The notes beneath the pieces are model-generated. The model was not told the DNA's origin. It saw only the letters and a program-made list of their open reading frames with translations, and did no database searches. The translations under genes and the position numbers were made by a program. Below are positions 26,352 through 34,583 of a stretch of DNA of 44,860 nucleotides, in pieces. Every line of letters starts with the position of its first letter. The first letter of the stretch is position 1. Location: positions 1-44,860 of the forward strand of contig JAHBWA010000069.1 of the NCBI GenBank assembly GCA_019637195.1, given 5' to 3'. Source of the DNA: Labilithrix sp. (GTDB lineage: Bacteria; Myxococcota_A; Polyangia; Polyangiales; Polyangiaceae).

Positions 26352-27398
26352 ATGACTCGTCCTCGCTCATCCACGCTGTTCGGCGCGCTCGTCGTCCTCA
26401 TGGTGGCTGCCTCTGGCTGCAGCAAGGACAAGCCCAAGGACGAGAGCCAGAAGTCCGAGCCCACGCCCATCCCGTCGGACCTCGTCTTCAACGACTTCGT
26501 CCCGGCGACCGGCGGCGCCGGCCTCGGCGTCCGCGACGCGGGGCTCGAGGGCGGCCTCGCCGAGGTGGGCGGCGGTGAGCCCGCGCCGGGAGAGCCCGGC
26601 GACGACAAGCTCGCGGTCAAGGTCACGGACCCCGGCGGCGAGCCCCGCGCCGTGCGCAAATACACCTTCGTCGCCAACAAGGTGGAGAAGCGCATCCTCA
26701 CCATCTCGCAAGCCGTCTCGCAGAGCGCGGGCGGCCAGTCCGCGCCGGCGCAGGAGCTCACGCTGAAGCTCCACGTCGACCTCACGCCGAAGCAGATCAA
26801 GCCCGCGGGCGCGACCATCGAAGCCAAGGTCACGAAGGTCGAGCTCCCCGGGGGGCCGCCTCAGGCCGCGCAGATGCTCGCGACGATGAACGGCCTGTCG
26901 GGCATGTTCGACATCTCGTCGAGCGGCGAGGCGGGCGAGGTCTCGTTCGTCGGCTCCCCGCAGATGCAGAACCAGCTCGCCGAGAGCATCCTCCAGGGGC
27001 TCAGCCAGGGCGTGCAGCTGCTCGTCACCCCGCTCCCCACCACGCCGATCGGCGCGGGCGCGAAATGGGAGGTCGGGAGCAAGACCGAAGCCGAGCAAGG
27101 CACGAAGCGCTTCACGCTCAAGGAGGTCACGAACGAGGGCGGCGTCGTCGACTCCGAGATCGAGGTCAAGGTGCCGAAGCGCGCGACGCAGAGCCCGCGC
27201 GGGGGGACGATGTTCATCGCGGTCGACGGCAAGGGGAAGTACACCCAGCAGATCCGCTTCAACCAGATGGCGTCGAGGTCCGAGGGTGAGCTCACGGTCC
27301 ACGAGACGATCGAGGTGCCGGACCCGAACGGCGGCGGCAAGCAGACGATCTCGCAGACGCAGAAGGCCAAGCAGCTCATCGAGACGCCCGGCAAGTAG
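26352..27398 (+). CDS. Conserved myxobacterial-type lipoprotein, DUF6263-like
   Basis: 348 residues with a lipoprotein signal (TLFGALVVLMVAASGC) followed by a Lys/Glu/Pro-rich linker. From residue 95 it is beta-rich: VRKYTFVANKVEKRILTISQAVS, LTLKLHVDLTPKQI, VTPLPTTPIGAGAKWEV, RFTLKEVTNEGGVVDSEIEVKV. This layout (repeated strands around a P(T/L)xPIGxGAxW motif) resembles the DUF6263 group, whose role is unknown. It appears to be a single gene. Confidence 0.72.
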   Translation: MTRPRSSTLFGALVVLMVAASGCSKDKPKDESQKSEPTPIPSDLVFNDFVPATGGAGLGVRDAGLEGGLAEVGGGEPAPGEPGDDKLAVKVTDPGGEPRAVRKYTFVANKVEKRILTISQAVSQSAGGQSAPAQELTLKLHVDLTPKQIKPAGATIEAKVTKVELPGGPPQAAQMLATMNGLSGMFDISSSGEAGEVSFVGSPQMQNQLAESILQGLSQGVQLLVTPLPTTPIGAGAKWEVGSKTEAEQGTKRFTLKEVTNEGGVVDSEIEVKVPKRATQSPRGGTMFIAVDGKGKYTQQIRFNQMASRSEGELTVHETIEVPDPNGGGKQTISQTQKAKQLIETPGK

Positions 27399-27734
27399 GG
27401 CCTCAGCGCCGGCCGACCGGCGTTCGCGCGAGGCGCTCGGGGGCCGGGCGCGCTCGGGGGCTGCGTCGCCGCCGCCGGCTGGGCGTGCGGGGGCCGGTTG
27501 GGCATCGGCGCGGCCCCGGTTGGGAATTGGCGCGGCGCGGGCTGGGCAGCGCGGGCTGGGCGGCGCTGCGCCCGCTCAGACGCCTGCGGTTGTCCTCGTG
27601 TCATGCACGGGTTGTCCACAGCCGCGCGCGCGCAAAAGGTGCTGCGGCCCGCGCGCACCGTTGACAGGCGTGGCGCACCGTACGATGGATGCGCCCGTCC
27701 TCGGCGGGTTCCTCCGCTCGAGAAGGAGCGTGTG
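27399..27734. other. Intergenic region upstream of ssb, with low-complexity repeats
   Basis: No gene seen in 336 bases. Around 27490-27570 there is an imperfect repeat of the form gg(t/c)tgggcatcggcgcgg. Nearer ssb, the exact -35 hexamer TTGACA lies at 27661-27666. The nearest -10-like string, TACGAT at 27681-27686, is only 14 bases away, so the promoter assignment is weak. A GAAGGAG Shine-Dalgarno at 27722-27728 serves ssb. Confidence 0.45.
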
Positions 27735-28235
27735 ATGGCGGAAGGTCTGAACAAGGTCATGTTGCTCGGGAACCTCGGCGCGGATCCGGAGCTGCGCGTG
27801 ACGCAGGGCGGCCAGGCGATCCTGAAGCTTCGCCTCGCGACGACCGAGACCTACCTCGACCGCAACAACACCCGCCAGGAGCGGACCGAGTGGCACTCGG
27901 TGACCCTCTGGGGCAAGCGCGGTGAGGCGCTGTCGAAGTTCCTCACGAAGGGCGAGCGCGTGTTCGTCGAGGGCTCGCTCCGCACGTCGAGCTACGAGAA
28001 GGACGGCGAGAAGCGGTACCGCACCGAGATCGTCGCGAGCAACATCATCCTCGGCGGTCGTGGCAGGGGCGGCGACGCCGGCGACGGCGGCGGCTACGAG
28101 AGGCGCGCGCCTCAGCGCGACAGCGGCGGCGGCGGCGGTGGTGGCCGCGGTCCGGCACGCGAGCAGTCCGCGCCCCCGCCGGCCGAGGACTTCGGCGATT
28201 TCGCCGGCGGCGGCGACGACGACATCCCGTTCTGA
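27735..28235 (+). CDS. ssb: Single-stranded DNA-binding protein
   Basis: 166 residues. The OB fold occupies residues 1-110 (LNKVMLLGNLGADPELRVT, TEWHSVTLWGKRGEAL, GERVFVEGSLRTSSYE, YRTEIVASNIILGG). A Gly/Arg-rich flexible tail and the acidic tip DDDIPF follow; the tip is the canonical docking site for replication and repair proteins. Length is normal. Binds ssDNA during replication and repair in the cytoplasm. Confidence 0.96.
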   Translation: MAEGLNKVMLLGNLGADPELRVTQGGQAILKLRLATTETYLDRNNTRQERTEWHSVTLWGKRGEALSKFLTKGERVFVEGSLRTSSYEKDGEKRYRTEIVASNIILGGRGRGGDAGDGGGYERRAPQRDSGGGGGGGRGPAREQSAPPPAEDFGDFAGGGDDDIPF

Positions 28236-28241
28236 TCCGGC

Positions 28242-28350
28242 GCGACATCCGTGGGGTGAGCCCGGACCCGACGCGGCATCCGTGGGGTGAGTCCGGACCC
28301 GACGCGGCATCCGTTGGGTGAGCCCGGACCCGACGCGGCATCTGTTGTGG
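28242..28350. repeat. 31-bp tandem repeat downstream of ssb
   Basis: About 3.5 copies with an exact 31-base period: gcg(g/a)catccgtggggtgag recurs at 28242, 28273, 28304 and, degenerate, 28335. The array begins seven bases after the ssb stop and is not coding. No dyad symmetry explains it as a terminator. Confidence 0.85.
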
Positions 28351-28362
28351 GCCCGGCGTCCG

Positions 28363-28376
28363 ACGGGACGTCCCGT
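28363..28376. promoter_or_regulatory. Perfect 14-bp palindrome between ssb and rpmE
   Basis: ACGGGACGTCCCGT is a perfect inverted repeat lying just after the 31-bp array and about 180 bases before rpmE. It could be an operator; chance is not excluded in GC-rich DNA. Confidence 0.3.
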
Positions 28377-28457
28377 TCCGGCCGGGCGCGCTACCCGAGG
28401 CCTGAGCTCGTCTCGCGGCGGCGAACCCGAGCCATTGCCGCGGGTTGTGCTTGCCGA

Positions 28458-28497
28458 GGCCGGGGCCTTTCGCTAAGAAGGCCGGCCCTCCTATTAT
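28458..28497 (+). promoter_or_regulatory. Hairpin and candidate promoter for rpmE
   Basis: ggccggggcctt and aaggccggcc (28458-28487) can pair with a two-base bulge. The string TATTAT at 28492-28497 is a good -10 element, with a weak TTCGCT 17 bases upstream. Transcription from here would give a leader of roughly 38 bases before the rpmE start. Confidence 0.4.
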
Positions 28498-28541
28498 GCC
28501 CGCGGCCATCGCGGCAGCTCTCGGAGGGACACGAGGACACC

Positions 28542-28841
28542 ATGCGAGAAGGCATCCACCCCGAGTACCCGCCCGCGACCGTCAGCTGCGCTTGCGGCAA
28601 CACGTTCGTGACCCGCTCGACCCGCGGCGACTTCCAGGTCGACGTCTGCGCCAACTGCCACCCGTTCTACACCGGCACGCAGAAGCTCATCGACGCCGCC
28701 GGCCGCGTGGATCGCTTCCGCAAGCGCTACGGTGACGGCACGAAGGCTGCCGCCCCGAAGGCCGCGGCCAAGGCGGAGAAGAAGGCCGAGGCGCCCGCGG
28801 CCGAGGCGCCCGCCGCCGAGACGCCTGCCGCCTCCGAGTAG
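28542..28841 (+). CDS. rpmE: 50S ribosomal protein L31, zinc-binding form
   Basis: 99 residues from the ATG at 28542 with GAGGAC upstream. GIHPEYPPATVSCACG and VDVCANCHPFYTG are diagnostic, and Cys16, Cys18, Cys36 and Cys39 form the zinc site of the C+ paralogue. Residues 66-99 are an Ala/Lys/Glu-rich extension not needed for the fold and unusually long for L31. It heads the rpmE, DUF1385, prfA order seen in many bacteria. Confidence 0.96.
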   Translation: MREGIHPEYPPATVSCACGNTFVTRSTRGDFQVDVCANCHPFYTGTQKLIDAAGRVDRFRKRYGDGTKAAAPKAAAKAEKKAEAPAAEAPAAETPAASE

Positions 28842-28876
28842 CCGCGCACGCCTCTCGTGCGTAGAGTTGTCGGTCC

Positions 28877-30136
28877 ATGCCCGAGTCGACTGGCCCCGAT
28901 CGCACCGCCCGCTCTGACAAGCCTGCCGATGTAGCGCCTACACGGCCCTACATTGGCGGTCAGGCTGTTCTCGAGGGCGTGATGATGCGCGCCCCGACGT
29001 CGTTCGCCATCGTGGTGCGGCGTCGCGACGGATCGCTTCACGTCCGCGAGCGCGCCATGAGAGACGGGCGCGGCGGCTTCGCGAAGCTTCCGTTCATCCG
29101 CGGCATGGCGTCGCTCGGCGAGAGCCTGCGCCTCGGGGGCGAGGCGCTGCGCTTCTCGGCCGAGCAGATGGAGCGCGACCTCGAGGCGGAGGAGGCGGCG
29201 GCGAAGGGCGCAGGCGCCAAGAGCGGCGCGCCCAAGAGCAGCGGGCTCGGCACGGGGGTGCTCAGCGTCCTCCGGACGATCGGCTATACGCTCTTCCTGC
29301 TGACGACCGCCGACGCCGACGCGGGCGGCGCCCGCGCTTCCGGCGTGACGCCGAGCGAGTCGAGCGAGGCCGGCGCGCCCGCGGAGACCGCGAAGGACGA
29401 GAAGAAGGGCTCCCGCGCCCCGATGACCTTCATGGTCGTCCTGATGGTCGCGTTCATGATCGCGCTCCCGCAGGCGGCGGCCGCGGGCGTCAACCGCCTC
29501 TTGAACCTCGGGCTCGAGGTGCAGTCGCCCGGGTTCCAGGCGCTGACGGGCGGCTTCAAGCTCACGATCGTGATCGGCTACCTGCTGCTCGTGCGAAGCG
29601 TGTTCGCCGACATCCGGCGCGTTTTCCAGTACCACGGCGCCGAGCACAAGACGATCACGACCTACGAGGACAATCAGCCGCTCACCGTCGAGAACGCGCG
29701 CGCGAAGACGACGCTCCACCCGCGTTGCGGCACGACGTTCCTCGTCATGGTGGCGATGGTGTCGATCCTCGTGTTCACCGCGGTCGGCGGGTTCCTCCCG
29801 AAGATCGAGACCGGCAACGGCGCGCTCGACAACGTGATCTTCTTCCTCGAGAAGCTCCCGTTCCTCCCGCTCATCGCCGCGGTGACGTTCGAGATCCAGC
29901 GGATCTTCGCGCGGTGGTGCACGACCGGTCCGCTCCGCGTCCTGCTCTGGCCGGGCTTCCTCTGCCAGAAGATCACGACCATCGAGCCCGACGACGACCA
30001 GCTCGAGGTCGCGCTCGCGTCGCTCCGCGTCACGCTGTTCCGTGAGCGCGGCGAGGACGCCAAGACGGACGGCGACGTCCGCTACGCGTCGTTCGACGCC
30101 CTGATGAAGGCCCCGACGCTCCGCCGCGCGGCCTGA
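28877..30136 (+). CDS. DUF1385 family membrane protein
   Basis: 419 residues. YIGGQAVLEGVMMRAP is the family hallmark at the N-terminus. RPYIGG...RRRDGSLHVRERAM and GMASLGESLRLG follow, then a variable linker and hydrophobic segments (FMVVLMVAFMIALPQAAAAG, LTIVIGYLLLVRSVF, FLVMVAMVSILVFTAVGGFL). YHGAEHKTITTYE, HPRCGTTF and the C-terminal DDDQLEVALASL complete the DUF1385 pattern. Such genes commonly neighbour rpmE and prfA; the function is unknown. 35 bases after rpmE. Confidence 0.93.
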   Translation: MPESTGPDRTARSDKPADVAPTRPYIGGQAVLEGVMMRAPTSFAIVVRRRDGSLHVRERAMRDGRGGFAKLPFIRGMASLGESLRLGGEALRFSAEQMERDLEAEEAAAKGAGAKSGAPKSSGLGTGVLSVLRTIGYTLFLLTTADADAGGARASGVTPSESSEAGAPAETAKDEKKGSRAPMTFMVVLMVAFMIALPQAAAAGVNRLLNLGLEVQSPGFQALTGGFKLTIVIGYLLLVRSVFADIRRVFQYHGAEHKTITTYEDNQPLTVENARAKTTLHPRCGTTFLVMVAMVSILVFTAVGGFLPKIETGNGALDNVIFFLEKLPFLPLIAAVTFEIQRIFARWCTTGPLRVLLWPGFLCQKITTIEPDDDQLEVALASLRVTLFRERGEDAKTDGDVRYASFDALMKAPTLRRAA

Positions 30137-30268
30137 GCGCCCAGCGGCGCCGCGCGCGACGCGCGAACGCGCGAACGCGCGAAGAGGCCGAAGCAGCTCC
30201 CGCGAGGAGCGTCGCCCCGCGCGTCTGGCGCGCGGAACGACCTCCGCGCGTGGTAGCCTCGTGACCCA

Positions 30269-31384
30269 ATGCTTCCTCTCGAGAAGCTCGACCAGCTCAC
30301 GCGCCGCTACAGCGAGCTCGACGAGCTCATGTGCAGACCCGATGTGCTCGGCGACCGCAATCAGCTGAGCAGGCTGACGAAGGAGCGCAGCGAGCTCGAA
30401 GGGCTCGTCGCCGCGTACGGACGCTACCGTGACGTCCACAAGAAGCTGAAGGAGGACGAGGAGGCGCTCGCCGATCCCGAGCTCCGCGAGCTCGTCGAGG
30501 CCGAGATCCCCGAGCTCCAGGCCTCGCTCTCGGACCTCGAGCGCGAGATCCAGGTCCTGCTCCTGCCGGCCGATCCGAACGACAAGAAGAACGTCATCCT
30601 CGAGATCCGCGGCGGCGAGGGCGGGGAAGAAGCCGCGCTGTTCGCGGCCGACCTCTTCCGGATGTACGGACGCTACGCCGAGACGAAGGCCTGGGGCATC
30701 GAGATCCTCTCGCTCAGCGAGAGCGCCACCGGCGGCTACAAGGAGTGCATCGCGCTCGTGAGCGGCAAGGACGTCTACTCGCAGCTGCGCTTCGAGGGCG
30801 GCGTCCACCGCGTGCAGCGCGTGCCCGCGACGGAGACGCAAGGGCGCATCCACACGTCGACCGCCACCGTGGCGGTCCTGCCCGAAGCCGACGACGTCGA
30901 CGTGCAGATCGACGACAAGGATCTCGAGATCTCGATCGCCGCCAGCGGCGGCCCGGGCGGTCAGGGTGTCAACACGACCAACAGCGCCGTGCAGATCCAG
31001 CACAAGCCGACGGGCATCATCGTCAAGTGCCAGGACGAGCGCTCGCAGCTCAAGAACAAGGCGAAGGCGCTCAAGGTCCTGAAGAGCCGCCTGCTCGACA
31101 TGGAGCGCGAGAAGCAGGAGGCCGCCGTCTCGGCCGAGCGCCGCGGAATGGTCGGGACGGGCGAGCGGAGCCAGAAGATCCGCACGTACAACTACCCGCA
31201 GAACCGCGTCAGCGACCATCGCATCAAGCTGACGCTCAACAAGCTCGAACGCATCGTCGAAGGCGATCTCGACGAGCTCGTGACGGCGCTCCGGACGCAC
31301 CGTCAGGCGGCGCTCCTGAACCAGGTCAACGGCGGCGAGGCGATGACCTCCATGTTCGCCTCGGGCGACGACGAGGACGGTTGA
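30269..31384 (+). CDS. prfA: Peptide chain release factor 1
   Basis: 371 residues. The tripeptide anticodon region HRVQRVPATETQGRIHTST contains PAT, the UAG/UAA-reading signature of RF1 rather than RF2. SGGPGGQGVNTTNSAVQI carries the GGQ that triggers peptidyl-tRNA hydrolysis. Domain 1 coiled coil (1-95) and the C-terminal NYPQNRVSDHRI are typical. The methyltransferase gene prmC, often next to prfA, is not at this locus; the next gene overlaps the stop. Confidence 0.97.
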   Translation: MLPLEKLDQLTRRYSELDELMCRPDVLGDRNQLSRLTKERSELEGLVAAYGRYRDVHKKLKEDEEALADPELRELVEAEIPELQASLSDLEREIQVLLLPADPNDKKNVILEIRGGEGGEEAALFAADLFRMYGRYAETKAWGIEILSLSESATGGYKECIALVSGKDVYSQLRFEGGVHRVQRVPATETQGRIHTSTATVAVLPEADDVDVQIDDKDLEISIAASGGPGGQGVNTTNSAVQIQHKPTGIIVKCQDERSQLKNKAKALKVLKSRLLDMEREKQEAAVSAERRGMVGTGERSQKIRTYNYPQNRVSDHRIKLTLNKLERIVEGDLDELVTALRTHRQAALLNQVNGGEAMTSMFASGDDEDG

Positions 31385-31908
31385 GCCGTCGCTCGTCCTA
31401 CCCACCCGCGCAGGCGTCGAGCGCGGCGCGGGGCACCTTCGCGCCTGGGCGCGGGCGCGCTCGCGAGCTCGGCGAGCAGCAGATCGAGGCGCTCACGGTG
31501 GCGATGGTCGTCGCGCCGGGGGTCTACGCGCGCAACCGGATGTTCGAGCTGTTCACGTCGGCGGGCGCGCGTCGCGCGCGGGCGCGCGCGGCCGTCGTCC
31601 GCGGGATCGTCCCGCAGCTGGCGCGGGCGACGGCCGTGACGGTCTCGGGCGAGCCGCGCGGCGGCGAGATCACGTTCGTGCTCCGGTACGTCGTCGCCGC
31701 GGTCAGGCTCACGCGCATCGTGGAGCTCTCGGCGGTCGAGCTGGCCGCGCTCCGCCTGGTCGCCGAGCGGGCGAGCGTCCGCTCTCTTCCCGCCGCCGCG
31801 GGGGACCGGGACCTCGTCTCCCGGACGCTCGCGCGGCTCATGGACGGAGACCTCGCGCTCGACGTCTCGCGCCTCGCCAGCGAGCTCGTCGGCGCTCCCC
31901 GCGAGTAG
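31381..31908 (+). CDS. Hypothetical protein overlapping prfA
   Basis: 175 residues if started at the TTG at 31381, which overlaps the prfA stop (TTGA); a GTG at 31498 is an alternative. An Arg/Ser-rich N-terminus gives way to ordered-looking sequence from residue 35 (EQQIEALTVAMVVAPGVYARNRMFELF, AVTVSGEPRGGEITFVLRYVVAAVRLTRIVEL, VSRTLARLMDGDLALD). No family recognised. Co-transcription with prfA is likely. Confidence 0.6.
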   Translation: MSRRSSYPPAQASSAARGTFAPGRGRARELGEQQIEALTVAMVVAPGVYARNRMFELFTSAGARRARARAAVVRGIVPQLARATAVTVSGEPRGGEITFVLRYVVAAVRLTRIVELSAVELAALRLVAERASVRSLPAAAGDRDLVSRTLARLMDGDLALDVSRLASELVGAPRE

Positions 31909-32021
31909 TCCCCCCCGCGAGTAGTGCCCTCCGCGAGCAGCGCCACCGCGGCGGGCCCCTCCCGCGCCGGTACGCGCCGGCCGGCACGCGCGGCCCGCGC
32001 TCGCGGGCGATGCGCGTGGCG

Positions 32022-32363
32022 TCAGCCCGGCGGCCAGGACAGCGAGCGTCCACCGAGCACGTGGACGTGGATGTGGTGCACGGTCTGGCCGGCGGCGTCG
32101 CCGTCGTTGATGACGAGACGGTAGCCGTCCTTGGTGAGCCCCTCCTGGTCGGCCACGCGGCGCGCGGCGACGAGGAGCCTGCCGACGGCCTCGGCATGGA
32201 CGTCGTCGAGGTCGTGGACCGCCGCGAGGTGCTTCTTCGGGATGACGAGCACGTGGGTCGGCGCGACGGGGCGGATGTCGCGGAAGGCGAGCGCGTGCTC
32301 GTCCTCGTACACCACCGTCGCGGGGACCTTCTTCTCGAGGATGTTGCAGAACAGGCAGGCCAT
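32022..32363 (-). CDS. HIT family nucleotide-binding protein, HinT-like
   Basis: 113 residues. CLFCNILEKKVPATVVYED and FRDIRPVAPTHVLVIPKKH are the family N-terminus, and GQTVHHIHVHVLGG contains the histidine triad His97-x-His99-x-His101. Normal length for HinT-type purine nucleoside phosphoramidases. Cytoplasmic. Stand-alone gene. Confidence 0.95.
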   Translation of the reverse strand: MACLFCNILEKKVPATVVYEDEHALAFRDIRPVAPTHVLVIPKKHLAAVHDLDDVHAEAVGRLLVAARRVADQEGLTKDGYRLVINDGDAAGQTVHHIHVHVLGGRSLSWPPG

Positions 32364-32527
32364 GGCCCGAGCTTACGCCAGGTCGCCGGTCGCGCGGCGG
32401 ACGATGGCGCCGGTGACGCGGTCGAGCGCACGCCTCGCGATGCTCGCTATGACCGAGGAACAGCGAGGGCTCGACGAGCTCGAGCCCATCGAGCGCAGCG
32501 GCCCTTCGTCGTCACGACAAAATGAGA

Positions 32528-32554
32528 AGAGCCCGCTTGAGACAAGCGGGCTCT
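32528..32554 (-). terminator. Rho-independent terminator
   Basis: A perfect 12-bp stem (AGAGCCCGCTTG / CAAGCGGGCTCT) with a 3-base loop. On the reverse strand it is followed by ttctcattttgtc, so it terminates the small lipoprotein gene at 32588-32800. On the forward strand the hairpin has no T run. Confidence 0.85.
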
Positions 32555-32587
32555 CCTCGCTGTTGCGCGGCTAACCGCGCAACGAGC

Positions 32588-32800
32588 TCACTTCTTCGGC
32601 GCTTCGGTCGAAGGAGCGGCCGTGTCGGTCGACGCCGGAGCCGGCGCGTCGGTCGACGCGGGAGCCGGCGCCGTGTCCGTGCTGGCCGGGGGCGTCGAGC
32701 TGGTGTTGTTGGTGGTCGACGGGTCTTCCGCCGGCTTGTTGTCGCTGCCGCCGCAGGCCGCGAGGACCGCAATGGCGGAAAGAACGAGGAGCTTCTTCAT
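32588..32800 (-). CDS. Small Thr/Pro/Ala-rich lipoprotein
   Basis: 70 residues. The ATG at 32800 follows GGAGG. MKKLLVLSAIAVLAAC is a textbook lipoprotein signal with Cys16. The rest is a low-complexity linker (ASTDTAPAPASTDAPAPASTDTAAPSTE) with internal DNA repeats, ending in PKK, and there is no folded domain. A TTGACG -35-like element lies at about 32851-32856 on the reverse strand. It has its own terminator. Probably an abundant surface or envelope spacer protein; the function is unknown. Confidence 0.78.
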   Translation of the reverse strand: MKKLLVLSAIAVLAACGGSDNKPAEDPSTTNNTSSTPPASTDTAPAPASTDAPAPASTDTAAPSTEAPKK

Positions 32801-33081
32801 AGTTATTGCCTCCAGAGGCGGGTGTTTTCCGCCGATCGGAGGGTGTCCGTCAAGGAAAACTGGCACCTTTGCCCGGGGATTCTTGTCGTACGGCCTCGCT
32901 TGCGGGCGTCCGCATGGTAGGATCGAGCGGCTCGAATGTTTGGAAAGTGTAATAATTCCATGTGGTGGCGCGTAGGGCCACCGACCGCAGCGCGTCGCCG
33001 GAGCGGTGCGGCGCGAAGGCACATGAATCGACGTGCTCTGGACCCGTCCATCCCTCCCGTCGTGCCCGAGTCGTCCCCATC

Positions 33082-34380
33082 GTGAGCCCCGTCGAAGAAA
33101 GCACCTCGCGCGCGCCGTCGGCGCGCCGCGGTCGGGTCGTCCTCGTCGCCAAGGCGCTCGCGGGCGCGGCGCTCCTCGGCGCAGTGGGGCTCGGCTACTG
33201 GCTGAGCGCGCGCGATCGGCCGCTCGGTGAGCTCGCGAGCGAGCTTCGTCGGGGGGACACGGCGCGCTTCGAGTGGCAGTCGATCGACCGAAAGCACTGG
33301 CAGGCGATCGCCGACACGCCGGGCGAGAGCCCGGAGATCACCGATGCTCGCGAGGGGACGAGCCTCGGCTGCGCGCCCGGGATGGTGCGCGTGAAGGGCG
33401 CCTTCCGCCGCGAGCTCCACGGGGCCGCCACCGGCGAGGTCGAGCGCCTCCAGGACGCGGCGTGCACCGACTGGATCAGCCGCGAGTTCCCCGCGCGCTG
33501 CCGCGTCTTCGACCGCGAGAAGATCGCGACGGAGATCGCGAAGCTCCCGACGCAGCCGATGGACTACTGCATCGACCGCTTCGAGTACCCGAACGTCCTC
33601 GGGCACAACCCGATGATCGTAGCGACGTTCCGAGAGGCGGAGGCGACGTGCAAGAAGGGCGGCAAGCGCCTCTGCACGGAGAACGAGTGGACGTTCGCGT
33701 GCGAGGGCGAAGAGGCGCGCCCGTACCCCTACGGCTGGACGCGCGACACCACGGCGTGCGTGATCGATCGCGCCTGGCGGCCGTTCACCGAGGGCGGGCT
33801 GCAGCCCCGCGACGGCAAGACCGCGCGCGAGGAGCTCGATCGGCTCTGGCAGGGTGAGCCGTCGGGCTCGCGCGGGGGGTGCCGCAGCCCGTTCGGGGTC
33901 TACGACCTCACCGGCAACGTCGACGAGTGGACGCGGAGCGTGAACACCAAGGGTTACCGCTCGATCTTGAAGGGCGGCTACTGGGGGCCCGTCCGCGCGC
34001 GCTGCCGCCCCGCGACGCGCGCTCACAACGAGGACTTCGTCGCCTACCAGCAGAGCTTCCGCTGCTGCGCGGAGTCGAACGCGTCCGTCGCCGCGCCGGA
34101 GCCCGTCCCGCCGGTGGCGTCCGTCGTCGGCGACGGCGGCGCGCTCACGACGCTCGCGCCTCACGCCGACGCCGGGCCGCCGCGCGCGACGGTCGATCTC
34201 GAAGCCGAGTGGACTCCGTCGTCGAGCGACGACGAGCTCGAGGCGCTCGCGAAGACCCGCGCCGCGCGCTGCTCGTCGGTCGACGCCCCTGCGGCCGGCG
34301 TGAGCGCGACGGGCCTCGGCTTGGCGACGCTCGCGCTCGTCGCCGGGCTCGAGCGCAGGCGCCGCCGCGCCTCGTCGTGA
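33082..34380 (+). CDS. Membrane-anchored SUMF1/FGE-like protein with C-terminal sorting-like tail
   Basis: 432 residues from the GTG at 33082; the 40 upstream codons are not convincing. A transmembrane helix lies near residues 18-41. The FGE-like domain (about 150-350) shows YCIDRFEYPN, EAEATCKKGGKRLCTENEWTFACEG, YPYGW, VYDLTGNVDEWTRS and SFRCC. The first of the two copper-binding catalytic cysteines of true FGEs aligns with Pro in GPVRARC, so formylglycine formation is doubtful. The C-terminus (CSSVDAPAAGV, then a hydrophobic stretch LGLATLALVAGL, then ERRRRR) resembles the MYXO-CTERM surface-sorting signal. The stop codon lies in the first unit of a tandem repeat. Confidence 0.82.
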   Translation: MSPVEESTSRAPSARRGRVVLVAKALAGAALLGAVGLGYWLSARDRPLGELASELRRGDTARFEWQSIDRKHWQAIADTPGESPEITDAREGTSLGCAPGMVRVKGAFRRELHGAATGEVERLQDAACTDWISREFPARCRVFDREKIATEIAKLPTQPMDYCIDRFEYPNVLGHNPMIVATFREAEATCKKGGKRLCTENEWTFACEGEEARPYPYGWTRDTTACVIDRAWRPFTEGGLQPRDGKTAREELDRLWQGEPSGSRGGCRSPFGVYDLTGNVDEWTRSVNTKGYRSILKGGYWGPVRARCRPATRAHNEDFVAYQQSFRCCAESNASVAAPEPVPPVASVVGDGGALTTLAPHADAGPPRATVDLEAEWTPSSSDDELEALAKTRAARCSSVDAPAAGVSATGLGLATLALVAGLERRRRRASS

Positions 34381-34583
34381 GGCGAGCGCAGACGCTGCTG
34401 GGCGCAGACGCCGCCGCCGCCTCGTCGTGAGGCGAGCGCAGACGCTGCTGGGCGCAGACGCCGCCGCCGCCTCGTCGTGAGGCGAGCGCAGACGCCGCCG
34501 GGCGCAGACGCCGCCGCCGCCTCGTCGTGAGGCGAGCGCAGACGCCGCCGGGCGCAGACGCCGCCGCCGCCTCGTCGTGAGGC
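34371..34583. repeat. 50-bp tandem repeat, four copies, covering the end of the FGE-like gene
   Basis: ctcgtcgtgaggcgagcgca recurs at 34371, 34421, 34471 and 34521 with an exact 50-base period, and a fifth partial copy starts at 34571. Copies 1 and 2 carry gctgctg where copies 3 and 4 carry gccgccg. The first unit supplies the last two codons and stop of the gene upstream, so the array grew out of the coding end. Confidence 0.92.

Noticed and set aside
28727..31405. Reverse-strand open frame of 892 codons
   Set aside because: It is antisense to DUF1385 and prfA, both certain genes.
32859..32880. Sigma-54 promoter (tggcac...ttgc)
   Set aside because: GG and GC are only seven bases apart instead of ten.
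34371..34583. CRISPR array
   Set aside because: The units are 50 bp and directly adjacent with no unique spacers.
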